64,000 nucleotides of DNA from Xanthomonas vesicatoria ATCC 35937 (GTDB lineage Bacteria; Pseudomonadota; Gammaproteobacteria; Xanthomonadales; Xanthomonadaceae), in assembly GCF_001908725.1 (NCBI RefSeq), contig NZ_CP018725.1, forward strand, positions 496,001-560,000, read 5' to 3'. The notes beneath the pieces were generated by a model. The model was not told the DNA's origin. It worked only from the letters and a program-made list of their open reading frames with translations, and made no database searches. Each line of letters begins with the position of its first letter. Position 1 is the first letter of the stretch. The position numbers and the translations under genes are program-made. This document shows, piece by piece, positions 37,801 through 48,142 of the stretch.

Positions 37801-38628
37801 TGGTTTTTTGGCGATGCCGGGCGCTTGCAGCAAGTGCTCACTAATCTGCTCAGCAATGCGCTCAAGTTCACTGCGTCGGGCGGCAACGTGCGCGTGGGAC
37901 TGGACGTCGAGGACGGACGTCTGCGGCTATGCGTGCAGGACAGCGGGATCGGCATCGCGCCCGAGTTCCTGCCGCATGTGTTCGATCGCTTTCGGCAGGC
38001 AGATGCCGGCACCACACGTCGGGTTGGCGGGCTGGGGCTGGGCTTGTCGATCTCGCGGCAGTTGGTGGACCTGCATGGTGGCAGCCTTGGGGCCTCCAGC
38101 GCTGGCGAGGGAAAGGGCGCGTTGTTCACGATCGTACTGCCGTTCGAGCATGGGGTCAGTGGTCTGCGCCCACCTTCGGCAGAGTCGAGCCAGCCTGGGC
38201 CACTTCCGACCGATTGCCATGGGCGGCTGGACGGCGTGCGGGTGCTGCTGGTCGACGACGATCAGGATTCGCGCGAGGCGGTGTTGCAGTTTCTGCTACT
38301 TGCCGGCGCACAGGTACAGGCGGCCGGCTCGGTGGATGCGGCCGAACAGTGTCTGGCTTCTGCGACATTCGACGTGCTGGTCAGCGATATCGCGATGCCG
38401 CTGCGCGATGGTTACGATCTGATCCGCACCGTGCGCGCCGGTCGTGCCGATCTGCCGCGGCATATCCCGGCAATCGCGCTGACTGCCTACGTGCGCGAAG
38501 AAGACCGCGACCGTGCAGTGACGGCCGGTTTCGATGCGCATATGGGTAAACCGGTGGAGCCGCCGGGATTGGTTGATCTGATCGAAGGCCTAGTGGTGCC
38601 GACGCGCCGGGTGCCGGGAATGGCGTGA
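34867..38628 (+). CDS. Multi-sensor hybrid histidine kinase (PAS/GAF, HisKA, HATPase, receiver)
   Basis: A 1253-residue kinase without obvious membrane helices, so probably cytosolic. Domains by inspection: an N-terminal PAS-like segment (about residues 45-135), PAS (about 150-265), GAF (about 270-425), two further PAS domains (about 430-550 and 555-680), GAF (about 695-850), HisKA with SHELRTPLNAILGWSRLM (phospho-His about 878), HATPase with DSGIGIAPEF and GGLGLGLSIS (about 990-1095), and a C-terminal receiver with DDDQDS and LVSDIAMP (Asp about 1173). Ligands are not identifiable. The start at 34867 lacks a strong ribosome site. The adjacent lone receiver is the likely partner. Confidence 0.92.
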   Translation: MESAAAPFAGLLPETSETAALVVASACAADPLLCRSQALRTALSVCLHAHHPMLLVWGERAHCIYNDACIVSFGPRHPAAFGQPLAELSATDLGADVAHTALNLSTWSCSPILEAGKQVGALYVATSPALGAHAWRSNVVAPAAPPALDQSPAFMAVLRGPDYIIESVNQRFHALVGERPLLGRPLVEAMPEIVDQGYLGLLDEVRRSGQPFIGESMTAHLQRTPGSALDETFVDFLYQPMRDNAGRVDAILVHGFDVTEHRRVERRDSFLLMLEDALQHVSEPRHIIDTSVRLLGEHLRANRCAFGLAAADGSTMHVISDHVQDMPSLQGDFPMEAAQGLRDALLANRPWFTTDAMAPGAPDYVAEQYRHSGLRASLAIPLHKHGQLVAAIGVHQRAPRRWLSTEVELVRLVAARCWESMQRAKAQQQLAASEARLRRLADTLPQIIFIAGPDGQPQYFNQRWYEYTGLDPTSHENAAWHRAHTAEGLKLSVQAWQDALVDARAYEIECELLRHDGQARWHLARALPVRGDDGCISEWIGTYTDIHDRRTFEQQLRESEIRFRALCETVPAMIWMADAQGACMYWNPRWYHFTGQAEDQALDQGWWDVIHPDDAGRVRLAFEQALERRGEFLAEYRVRRHDGQYRWCIDTASPHFASDGRFLGHIGSLTDISERKHIEDATASDRAILSLITTGAPLPLVLDAIALSVEARGEIALYCSVMVLDEVRHTLSFGSAPHFPSAYRGDFEPSPIGLDGPPCARAAHLGRQIICADIQADPSFSRHHAISATLGIVACCVTPILSSDGQVLGTLNIYYDRPHSPSLREQAMARSASHLAGIVIERTRVDAKLALSLQAETAARGQAEHASRVKDEFLATLSHELRTPLNAILGWSRLMQSQNFAPENLANGLVIIERSARAQTQIIDDLLDMSAILSGKIRLQPEHFDIAGLARSTVELMQPAALAREIALELDAPAGSELWFFGDAGRLQQVLTNLLSNALKFTASGGNVRVGLDVEDGRLRLCVQDSGIGIAPEFLPHVFDRFRQADAGTTRRVGGLGLGLSISRQLVDLHGGSLGASSAGEGKGALFTIVLPFEHGVSGLRPPSAESSQPGPLPTDCHGRLDGVRVLLVDDDQDSREAVLQFLLLAGAQVQAAGSVDAAEQCLASATFDVLVSDIAMPLRDGYDLIRTVRAGRADLPRHIPAIALTAYVREEDRDRAVTAGFDAHMGKPVEPPGLVDLIEGLVVPTRRVPGMA

Positions 38629-39211
38629 GATCGCCTGACGGCGGCAGATAAAAAGAATGCAGGCAAGGAGCAGGACGAATGCCAAGGCCCCGATCGCGAA
38701 TGCAGAAGTGCTTGCAGGGGCGCGCCGTCCGACACGCCGGCACGCTTCAACTGCCACCCGACTGCTTTCCAGGCTGCATCTGCACCATGGGATTCGAGTC
38801 GTAGCGTCGCTTATTGGATGCAGTCAAAAGCTCAGATCGTCGAGGGCGCAGCCCTCGCCGCTTGCAGGACACGCCGTGAATCCATCCGTGGAGACTCCGT
38901 GCTGCATCCATGCCGTCACAGGGTCCCGCAAGCGACGAGGACACCGCACCAGGGAGTTGGCTGGTCGCGTTATTGAAAACCGTGCCCACCGACCATCGAA
39001 CCGGTCCTTGCCCGCCCGCCATCGCCGGACTTATGCGGCACCGATGCCGCATAAGAGGAGCCTGCAGGGAGGCACTTTAGGTCGTGTCCCGCGATGGCGG
39101 GCGGGCAAGGGTCATGCAGTCACGTTGCACATCAGCCGCTCTACACCCGATCTGCAACGTTGCTGTCCAATCCAATCACTTCAAGCCAGTCGCCACGCCA
39201 GGCGGCATGAC
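38629..39211. other. Intergenic region carrying paired hairpin elements
   Basis: A 583 bp convergent spacer between the hybrid kinase and tex. Nearly half is occupied by the two palindromic elements annotated separately. Open frames across it are produced by the repeats and are not supported as genes. Confidence 0.55.
38853..39110. repeat. Dispersed palindromic elements, type 1 plus type 2 pair
   Basis: Type 1 spans 38853-38940: arms CCTCGCCGCTTGCAGGAC and GTCCCGCAAGCGACGAGG (two mismatches) around the core GGACACGCCGTGAA (38867-38880). After a 65 bp linker, type 2 spans 39006-39110: 25 bp arms starting CCTTGCCCGCCCGCCATCGC and closing GCGATGGCGGGCGGGCAAGG, with one mismatch. Inside type 2 is a perfect hairpin CTTATGCGGCA / TGCCGCATAAG (39030-39055, loop CCGA). 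The linker is homologous to the linker in the array near 59.3 kb. Confidence 0.85.
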
Positions 39212-41575
<2,364 letters not shown>

Positions 41576-41676
41576 GACGGCGCGGAATAAACCGCTTCAC
41601 TGAAAAAATGCATTTTCGCAGTGCAAGCCCGCCACGGAAACCCGTTGACAGCGCCCCCGTAAATCTATGCCGCCGC

Positions 41677-41904
41677 TCAGCTGGCGCGGTGCGCGTAATG
41701 GGTGGCTGCGCGCTCGACCAAAATGCTCTCGTGCAGCGATTCCAATGCCATCACGCGGATCTTGCCCACGTCCTTCAGCGGCACCATCCGTTCCACATAG
41801 ATCTCAGGCCCGGCGGCGGTCATTGCCCGCGACTTGCTGAATCCGTAAGGCACTACACCCTTGTCGCCATCTTTGCTGCCACCGACGTACAGGACAATCG
41901 ACAT
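41677..41904 (-). CDS. Conserved-looking small protein of unknown function
   Basis: A 75-residue protein beginning MSIVLYVGGSKDGDKGVVPY. It is strongly protein-like: two beta-type hydrophobic stretches (SIVLYVGG and IYVERMVPL) and a helical end (VMALESLHESILVERAATHYA). The ATG at 41904 has a GGTGTGGT purine-rich stretch before it; the frame remains open 24 codons upstream. It lies between tex and the FAD oxidoreductase on its own. I recognise no family and no catalytic motif. Confidence 0.65.
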   Translation of the reverse strand: MSIVLYVGGSKDGDKGVVPYGFSKSRAMTAAGPEIYVERMVPLKDVGKIRVMALESLHESILVERAATHYAHRAS

Positions 41905-42092
41905 ACCACACCCTTTTGTTGCAGTTGCTGCATTTGGGGCGCGAGCATAACCAGCGCGCTGTGAGGAGCTTTCCACGCACGTTAACGCTGGCTGTTTGCG
42001 GTTTAGTGACGGCCTAAAAGCCGAGCTCGCCTCACCAACGCTTCACCCCGCTTGACCGCCCAATGCGAGCTCACCCGTTTGCACGACATCGC

Positions 42093-43304
42093 ATGGACCT
42101 CAAAAGTGGCTACCCGTTCTGGTCGATCCGTAACGGATTGACGCGTACCTATCCACGGCTGGAGCAAGACACCCGGAGCGAGGTGGTGATTGTGGGCGGT
42201 GGCGTGACTGCAGCGTTGATCGCCCACGAGCTGCTGCGCAATGGCCACGAGGTGGTGGTGATCGAACAACGCGAAATCGGATGGGGGAGCACATCTGCCA
42301 GCACGGCATTGCTTCAGTACGAAATCGATACGCTGATGATCGACCTTGCCAAGCAATATGGCATGCGGTCTGCCGCGCTCGCTTACAACGCTTGTGCGCG
42401 GGCCATCGTCGATCTACAGGAACTGTGCGAGAGCTTGGGCGGCTGCGACTTCACCCGCCAGGACAGCCTGTACTACGCCAGCCGTGCGCGCGACCTCAAA
42501 GGACTACGTCAGGAGCTCGATGCACGTCAGCAACATGGACTCCCGGTGGAATGGATCGACCGCGAACCGTTGTGGCATCACTATGGCGTACGCTCCCACG
42601 GCGCGATCCTCAGCCGCCTGGCCGCCAGCGTCGACCCGTACAGGCTGTGCTATCGGCTGTTTGCCGAATGCGAGCAATACGGCGCACGCATCTTCGATCG
42701 CACCACCATCGCCTCCATCGTCCCGCACGATCAACATGTCGAACTACGCACGCAGGAAGGAGTCATCCTGCGCGCCAAACACGTGATCATGGCGGCAGGC
42801 TATGGAAACCGGCAATGGCTGTCGCAGCGTGTAGCACGCAACCGCAGCAGCTACGCCTTCGTGACCGACCCGCTGCACGACAACGAAATGGGCGCGCTTA
42901 AGCACACCATGATGTGGGAGAGCGCACGCCCCTATCTGTACGTGCGCAGCACGCCCGACGGACGCGTGATAGCGGGCGGCGAAGACGACAGCATGGACAT
43001 CCCCGCGCGCCGCGACGCACGCGTGCAAAGCAAAATGAAGATTTTGCTGAAAAAGATCGGCGAGACCATGCCGGACGTGCGTCTGCGCCCGGTGTTTTCG
43101 TGGGGCGGCACGTTCGCCGAAACCGCCGACGGCCTGCCGTTCTTCGGCACGCATACCGAGCTAGGGCCGCGCGTCGCGTTTGCGATGGCCTACGGCGGCA
43201 ACGGCATCACCTACAGCGCCATCGGTGCCGGCCTGCTGCGTGCGCAACTGGAAGGCAAGCCGCATCCGTTGTCCGAGCTGTTCGGGTTTTCGCGATTGGG
43301 TTGA
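42093..43304 (+). CDS. FAD-dependent oxidoreductase (DAO/DadA-PuuB type)
   Basis: A 403-residue flavoenzyme of the D-amino-acid oxidase fold. The FAD motif VVIVGGGVTAALIAHELL is near residues 31-48, followed by the second-strand Glu in VVVIEQREIGWGSTSAS. Near the C-terminus AMAYGGNGITYSAIGAGL is the family's flavin-binding end. The enzymes act on secondary or tertiary amines and amino acids; substrate is not deducible. I take ATG 42093 (MDLKSGYPFWSIRNG); an ATG ten codons upstream is possible. No electron-acceptor partner is adjacent. Confidence 0.85.
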   Translation: MDLKSGYPFWSIRNGLTRTYPRLEQDTRSEVVIVGGGVTAALIAHELLRNGHEVVVIEQREIGWGSTSASTALLQYEIDTLMIDLAKQYGMRSAALAYNACARAIVDLQELCESLGGCDFTRQDSLYYASRARDLKGLRQELDARQQHGLPVEWIDREPLWHHYGVRSHGAILSRLAASVDPYRLCYRLFAECEQYGARIFDRTTIASIVPHDQHVELRTQEGVILRAKHVIMAAGYGNRQWLSQRVARNRSSYAFVTDPLHDNEMGALKHTMMWESARPYLYVRSTPDGRVIAGGEDDSMDIPARRDARVQSKMKILLKKIGETMPDVRLRPVFSWGGTFAETADGLPFFGTHTELGPRVAFAMAYGGNGITYSAIGAGLLRAQLEGKPHPLSELFGFSRLG

Positions 43305-43494
43305 GGCCCGCCTTGCTGCGACGCAGGCGCCGAGCGCGCTGCTCGCAGCCATGCACGACCGCCATAACCAGCAGTTGTCAGGCTGTGGTGGACAACACGC
43401 CGCCTCCGGAGCGTGCGGTTTCCATGCATCGAGCACCGACCGCGCTGGCATGGCAGCTGCGCAGTGGCTTACTAATCGTTCGCCGATGGAGTGG

Positions 43495-43914
43495 CTAGAA
43501 CGACCATGGCCACCAACCACGGCCGTGCATCGCGTAGGTGTCGGCCGCCCGTTCCAGCGGATTGCGCACATGGATGCCACCGCACGCTAGATACACCGGC
43601 AGGAATAACGGACCTAGCAGCATGTATTGATAGACATGGGCGCGCTCGTGATCGCCCAGACGCACCGGCGGATGCTCGCAACGGCCGGCGGCGTGCGCAT
43701 AGGTGCTGCATTGCAGATCCAGCGACGTTCCCTTGAGCAGGATCACATTGCCCAGTGTCATCGCCCCGCCCGGCCCCCAGGGCCAGGCATGAAAGACAAG
43801 CGCAAGCTCCTGTGCCGACCAGCACGGTCGCGCCCCGAAACAACTGCCGATAGCGCCGATCAACAGGCCAAGCGCAGTATTGGGCAGCGTCCACAACGCA
43901 CCCAGCACCACCAA
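43495..43914 (-). CDS. Small membrane protein with HExxH motif, next to pspC
   Basis: Following the pspC stop the frame continues with three near-start codons (TTG 43914, GTG 43911, GTG 43908); there is no ATG, so the start is uncertain. About 139 residues: an N-terminal hydrophobic segment (LWTLPNTALGLLIGAIGS), a linker with two cysteines, then GDHERAHVYQYMLLGPLFLP, where HERAH matches the zincin HExxH pattern, and NPLERAADTYA, which could supply a third acidic ligand. This suggests a membrane-associated metallopeptidase-like domain; catalysis is unproven. About 26 bp downstream of pspC, likely the same transcript. Confidence 0.6.
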   Translation of the reverse strand: MVVLGALWTLPNTALGLLIGAIGSCFGARPCWSAQELALVFHAWPWGPGGAMTLGNVILLKGTSLDLQCSTYAHAAGRCEHPPVRLGDHERAHVYQYMLLGPLFLPVYLACGGIHVRNPLERAADTYAMHGRGWWPWSF

Positions 43915-43940
43915 TGCCGATCGCGCGTGCCGCGACGGGC

Positions 43941-44138
43941 TCAGTCGGCCTGATTGGGGATCAGCAGCCACAGAATCAGATAGACCAGGATGCCGGGGAA
44001 CGCGGCCGAGGCGATCGAGACAATCACAAACAAGATGCGCAGCAGCGTGGAGCTCCAGGCGAAACGGCGCGCGATGCCTCCGACCACACCGGCGATCATG
44101 CGGTCGTTGAGGGAACGGGACAGTGCAGTGGTGGCCAT
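43941..44138 (-). CDS. PspC-domain inner-membrane protein
   Basis: A 65-residue protein consisting of one PspC domain: LNDRMIAGVVGGIARRFAWS (about residues 10-29), then two membrane segments ending YLILWLLIPNQAD. PspC-type proteins sense or respond to envelope stress; this short version lacks the extra C-terminal region of the E. coli protein. AAGGAG sits 7 bases before its ATG. It lies 110 bp downstream of phaC and just upstream of the HExxH protein. Confidence 0.88.
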   Translation of the reverse strand: MATTALSRSLNDRMIAGVVGGIARRFAWSSTLLRILFVIVSIASAAFPGILVYLILWLLIPNQAD

Positions 44139-44248
44139 GAGAAGGCTCCTTGAAACGTAGCAAGCAGTCTAAAAAGCCGTTTGGCAGCGGGCCGTGATGG
44201 ACGACGGCGTGCGACCGCATGCAGATCTGCGCGGTTGCGGGCAACGCA

Positions 44249-45325
44249 TCAGGCGCTGCGGTCGCGCTCTTGCAACCAGCGATGGATTGCCCCCGGCACC
44301 TCGCGCTGGGCACGTCCGGATACGTAGATCCCGATATGCCCACCGCGGAAACTCAGTTCGCTGTAATCGTCGCTGCCAACCAGCTCACGCAACGCGCGCG
44401 AGGCATCCGGCGGCACCAGATGATCGTGTTCGGCATAGATGTTGAGCACCGGCATGTCGACGTCCTGCAAGTCCACCGCTTGCCCGCCGATGCTCACCTG
44501 ACCGGTGACCAGCCCATTGCGCTGGTAGAACAACGTCACGAATTCGCGGAACGCTTCGCCCGCCAGATCCGGCGAATCGAAGATCCACTTTTCCATCCGC
44601 AAGAAGTCTTCCAGCGCCTGCTTGTCGTCGAGGATGTCCAGCAAGCCGACGTACTTCTGCAGGTTGAGCCGGAACGGCTTGAGCATCAGGTAACTGGCAT
44701 TCATCAGATCCGCCGGCACGTTGCCCATGGTGTCCACGAACAGATCCACATCGACCATGCGCGCCCAGTTAGACAGCATGTTGTCTGGGGTGTGGAAATC
44801 CACCGGTGTGACCATGGTGATCAGATTGCGCACCTTGTGCCGTTGCAGCGCGGCGTAGCATAGGGAGAAAGTGCCGCCCTGGCAAATGCCGAGCACGTCC
44901 ACCGCATCCAACCCCGATTGCGCACGCAGGTGATCCACTGCGCCGTCGATATAGCGCAGCAGATAATCCTCGAGCGTGAGATAGCGCTCGGAGCGATCCG
45001 GGTAACCCCAGTCCAACACGTAGACATCCTGGCCGTGACTCAGCAGGCCCTTGACCAGCGATCGATCGGCCTGCAAGTCCACCATGTACGGACGATTGAC
45101 CAGCGCATACACGATCAACAGCGGCGTCTTGGCCACCGGCGCCTGCTCGCCGACAAAGCGATACAACACCACCTTGCCATCGCGCCAGATTTCTTCGCGT
45201 TCGGTCACGCCGTAGTCGACGTCCTCCACACCCGGCAACAGCTTCAGGCCTTCGCGCAGCTTGCGTTGCAGCGAGAGGGTTTCCTGCATCAGGTCTTCGG
45301 CGCTGAATCCCAATGGCCCTTTCAT
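44249..45325 (-). CDS. phaC: Class III polyhydroxyalkanoate synthase subunit PhaC
   Basis: Catalytic subunit that polymerises 3-hydroxyacyl-CoA into storage polyester. The 358-residue alpha/beta hydrolase has the synthase lipase-box variant GICQGG with the nucleophilic Cys near residue 148. The Asp and His of the triad are in AEHDHLVPP and RGGHIGIYV. The short length and the accompanying phaE define class III. The start overlaps the phaE stop as ATGA. The divergent 3-hydroxybutyrate dehydrogenase two genes away supports a polyhydroxybutyrate cycle. Confidence 0.95.
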   Translation of the reverse strand: MKGPLGFSAEDLMQETLSLQRKLREGLKLLPGVEDVDYGVTEREEIWRDGKVVLYRFVGEQAPVAKTPLLIVYALVNRPYMVDLQADRSLVKGLLSHGQDVYVLDWGYPDRSERYLTLEDYLLRYIDGAVDHLRAQSGLDAVDVLGICQGGTFSLCYAALQRHKVRNLITMVTPVDFHTPDNMLSNWARMVDVDLFVDTMGNVPADLMNASYLMLKPFRLNLQKYVGLLDILDDKQALEDFLRMEKWIFDSPDLAGEAFREFVTLFYQRNGLVTGQVSIGGQAVDLQDVDMPVLNIYAEHDHLVPPDASRALRELVGSDDYSELSFRGGHIGIYVSGRAQREVPGAIHRWLQERDRSA

Positions 45326-46518
45326 GCCTTGGCTCCACGTGGTGTGCGTGCAGCCGGCTTACCGCCGGACGCCTTGCTGGACGAGGGTTTGGATGCAGCT
45401 TTCGCTGTGGCGGGCTTTTTCACCGCGGATGGTGCAGGCGCGGTTTTCTTGTTCGCAGAGTTTTGGGCCGCGGTCTTTTTTACTGCACCGGCTGCAACAG
45501 CCGGCTTGCGCGCAGCGGCAGGCGCCGCCGCACGCTGGGGCGCGGCCTGCGGATCAGCTGTGGTGTCTTCGGCGGGCGTGCCAGCCGCCTTGGTGCTGGT
45601 GCTGGTGCCGGCGGCGGTGCGCAGCATCCGTCGCACCGCGCGTTCCAGTTCTGCGATACGGCGATGCGCGGCATCCATCTCCGAGCGTGTCGGCATCCCG
45701 AAGCGCTCGCTGAGCTGTTCCACCTCTTCCTGCAAGGCCGCGCGCAAGCGCATATGTGCGTTGGCAAAGCCGCCGTATACGTCACGAAACCGATCCGACA
45801 ACGCCACATCGGCATAGGATTCTTCGGCCGCCTCGATCCACAGATCGAACAAAGCGCGCGCGCTGGTCAACTGGCTGCCGCTGCTTTCGTGCTCGCTCAA
45901 CTTGGTGGTGAAGCGGGTAAAGGCCTGCTCGATCGCTGCCTTGAGTTGCTCGCCGTAGGCCTGCGACTGCGCTTGATAGTCTTGTTGCGCGCGCGCCAAC
46001 TTCTGTAGGCGCGCCTGATGATTGCGATTCAGGCCGAAGGCCGGCATGTCCAGCCACGGCGCGTTTTCTTCGCGCCATTTGCCGAGCGTCTGCGCCGCCT
46101 CCTGCAGCCAGGGGTCGAAGCCGCCCGGGCTGCCGCCGCGCAGCGAGCCCAGCGTCCACTGCATCAGCTGTTCGCCCTGCCCCTGCACGGCGCGCCGCCA
46201 GGCATCGCAGACTTCGCTGGCGGAGGTATCGCGGCCGGCGAACTGCCCGGCCACCTGCTGCATGGTGCCGAACCAGCCTCCAGCCTGGGTGCGGAAGCGG
46301 TCGATGGCTTCCTGCGCCTGCGGTGCGGCCTGAGTGGGCAGCAGCTGCGACCACCAGTCCACCGCCTTGCGCCAGTCCTGCGGAGCGTCGCTGCCGGCTG
46401 CTGGCGGAGGCTGCCGGCCGGGTCCAGACTGGCCGTGGCGCATGGCGTCTCCCCAGGCGGCCCAATACTGGCGCGCCTTGTCGTCGACACTGCCGTTGTC
46501 CGAACCACTGCTTGCCAT
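45322..46518 (-). CDS. phaE: Class III polyhydroxyalkanoate synthase subunit PhaE
   Basis: Partner of PhaC needed for full synthase activity. The 398-residue protein is soluble and helical, with FGLNRNHQARLQKLARAQQD and MRLRAALQEEVEQLSERFG matching the PhaE type. AGGAGG is correctly spaced for the second of two adjacent ATGs (46518). The last 90 residues form an Ala/Lys/Pro/Ser-rich tail (AVKKTAAQNSANKKTAPAPS and similar), like the histone-H1-like tail of PhaF-type phasins, an unusual addition that could bind DNA or the granule surface. Confidence 0.9.
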   Translation of the reverse strand: MASSGSDNGSVDDKARQYWAAWGDAMRHGQSGPGRQPPPAAGSDAPQDWRKAVDWWSQLLPTQAAPQAQEAIDRFRTQAGGWFGTMQQVAGQFAGRDTSASEVCDAWRRAVQGQGEQLMQWTLGSLRGGSPGGFDPWLQEAAQTLGKWREENAPWLDMPAFGLNRNHQARLQKLARAQQDYQAQSQAYGEQLKAAIEQAFTRFTTKLSEHESSGSQLTSARALFDLWIEAAEESYADVALSDRFRDVYGGFANAHMRLRAALQEEVEQLSERFGMPTRSEMDAAHRRIAELERAVRRMLRTAAGTSTSTKAAGTPAEDTTADPQAAPQRAAAPAAARKPAVAAGAVKKTAAQNSANKKTAPAPSAVKKPATAKAASKPSSSKASGGKPAARTPRGAKA

Positions 46519-46576
46519 CATGCCCTCCTGTGACGATCCACCGAGCCATCCTACCGCGTGTGACCAGGTGTGCCGC

Positions 46577-47191
46577 TCAGGGTTTGGGGATCCGCAAGGT
46601 CTTGCTGATCATCAGTGAGCCGGAGAAGGCGAACAGCAGCACCAACGGGTGGAACTGCCACGGTCCCAGCTGCCACTGCCCCCACCATAGGGCTTGCCCG
46701 ATATGGCCGCTGCTGGCGGCAACCGCGAGCAGGATCACCAGCACCAGGCTGGTCGGAATCGGCGTGCCTTCGAAGTACGGCACCTTGTCGGCCTCGCCGG
46801 CGATCTCTTCGGCAGTCACGTTGTAGCGGGCCAGCCGGCTCACGCCGCAGCAGACGAAGTAGCTCAGCACCAGCCAGTCCCAACCGCCACGCATGCCGCA
46901 GGCGTAGCCCAGCGCCGCCGGCGCCACGCCGAAGGAGATCACGTCCGCCAGCGAATCCAACTCGCGGCCCAGGGTGGAGGATGCCTTGCGCCAACGCGCG
47001 ACATGGCCGTCCAATGCGTCGAAGACGAACGCCAGCGGAATCAGCGCCATGCCCAGCAGGAGATCGCCACGGTGCCCTTCCTGCAGGAACCGCATTGCCG
47101 CGAACACCGCCCCGGTCCCGCAGAAGGCGTTGGCCAGCGTGAACCAGTCCGCAAGTTGGAAATCGCGCAGCATCGAAAAATGGCGTTTCAT
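46577..47191 (-). CDS. pssA: CDP-diacylglycerol-serine O-phosphatidyltransferase
   Basis: Type II (integral-membrane) phosphatidylserine synthase, making PS as precursor of phosphatidylethanolamine. The 204-residue protein contains the complete CDP-alcohol phosphatidyltransferase signature DG-x2-AR-x8-G-x3-D-x3-D, read as DGHVARWRKASSTLGRELDS followed by LAD (about residues 59-81), and about six membrane helices. ATG 47191 gives MKRHFSMLRDFQLADWF; the frame is open 16 codons further upstream. It is followed by phaE after 58 bp and is divergent from the hydroxybutyrate dehydrogenase. Confidence 0.88.
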   Translation of the reverse strand: MKRHFSMLRDFQLADWFTLANAFCGTGAVFAAMRFLQEGHRGDLLLGMALIPLAFVFDALDGHVARWRKASSTLGRELDSLADVISFGVAPAALGYACGMRGGWDWLVLSYFVCCGVSRLARYNVTAEEIAGEADKVPYFEGTPIPTSLVLVILLAVAASSGHIGQALWWGQWQLGPWQFHPLVLLFAFSGSLMISKTLRIPKP

Positions 47192-47322
47192 GCGGAACCT
47201 GATCAGAGCGAGGCGCAAAGGGTAACGCGCGCGCGTCACGCAGGCGACCGTTTCACCGTCCTCCGCTAGGCTGGCGATCAGCGTGGCCGCTCCCGGCCGC
47301 GCATCATAGTGAGGGACACCCG

Positions 47323-48081
47323 ATGCGCAGCATCCTGATCACCGGCGCGGGCAGCGGCATTGGCGCCGGCATCGCCACCCATCTGGCAAGCGACGGCCAC
47401 CATCTGCTGGTCAGCGACCTGGACCAGGCCGCTGCAGCGCACACGGCACAGCGCATACGCAACGCCGGTGGCTCGGCCGAGGCTCTGGTGCTGGATGTCA
47501 CTGACGACCACAGCATTACGCACGCGTTGGCCAGCGTCTCGCGCCCGCCGCAGGTGCTGGTGAACAACGCCGGCTTGCAACAGGTCGCCGCGTTGGAAGA
47601 CTTCCCGATACCGCGTTGGGCGCTGCTGGTCGAGGTCATGCTGACCGGCGCGGCGCGACTCAGCCGTGCCGTGCTGCCGGGCATGCGCGCGGCAGGCTAT
47701 GGGCGCATCGTCAATATCGGCAGCATCCATTCGCTGGTCGCCAGCCCCTACAAGAGCGCGTATGTGGCCGCCAAGCATGGCCTGGTGGGGCTGGCCAAGG
47801 TGATCGCGCTGGAAACCGCCGACTGCGACATCACCGTCAACACGCTCTGCCCCAGCTATGTGCGCACGCCGCTGGTGGAGCGCCAGATCGCCGATCAGGC
47901 GCGCACGCGTGGCATTGCGGAAGAGGCGGTGATCCGCGATGTGATGCTCAAGCCGATGCCCAAGGGCGCCTTCATCGAGTACGACGAGCTGGCCGGCACG
48001 GTGGCGTTCCTGATGTCGCATGCGGCACGCAATATCACCGGGCAATCCATCGCCATCGATGGCGGCTGGACCGCCCAATAA
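47323..48081 (+). CDS. D-3-hydroxybutyrate dehydrogenase
   Basis: NAD-dependent short-chain dehydrogenase of 252 residues. TGAGSGIG (residues 7-14) binds NAD, NNAG is present (about 83), and the catalytic triad appears as Ser in NIGSIHS with YKSAYVAAKHG (Tyr about 147, Lys about 151). The sequence NNAGLQQVAALEDFPIPRW is typical of 3-hydroxybutyrate dehydrogenases rather than generic SDRs. It would oxidise 3-hydroxybutyrate from polymer breakdown, matching the neighbouring phaC/phaE. An SDR with other specificity is the alternative. Confidence 0.82.
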   Translation: MRSILITGAGSGIGAGIATHLASDGHHLLVSDLDQAAAAHTAQRIRNAGGSAEALVLDVTDDHSITHALASVSRPPQVLVNNAGLQQVAALEDFPIPRWALLVEVMLTGAARLSRAVLPGMRAAGYGRIVNIGSIHSLVASPYKSAYVAAKHGLVGLAKVIALETADCDITVNTLCPSYVRTPLVERQIADQARTRGIAEEAVIRDVMLKPMPKGAFIEYDELAGTVAFLMSHAARNITGQSIAIDGGWTAQ

Positions 48082-48142
48082 ACGCACTGGCGAAATTTTG
48101 ACCAGGCGGCGCAAACGCGTTGCCCCCAAGGCGCCTGCGCAC

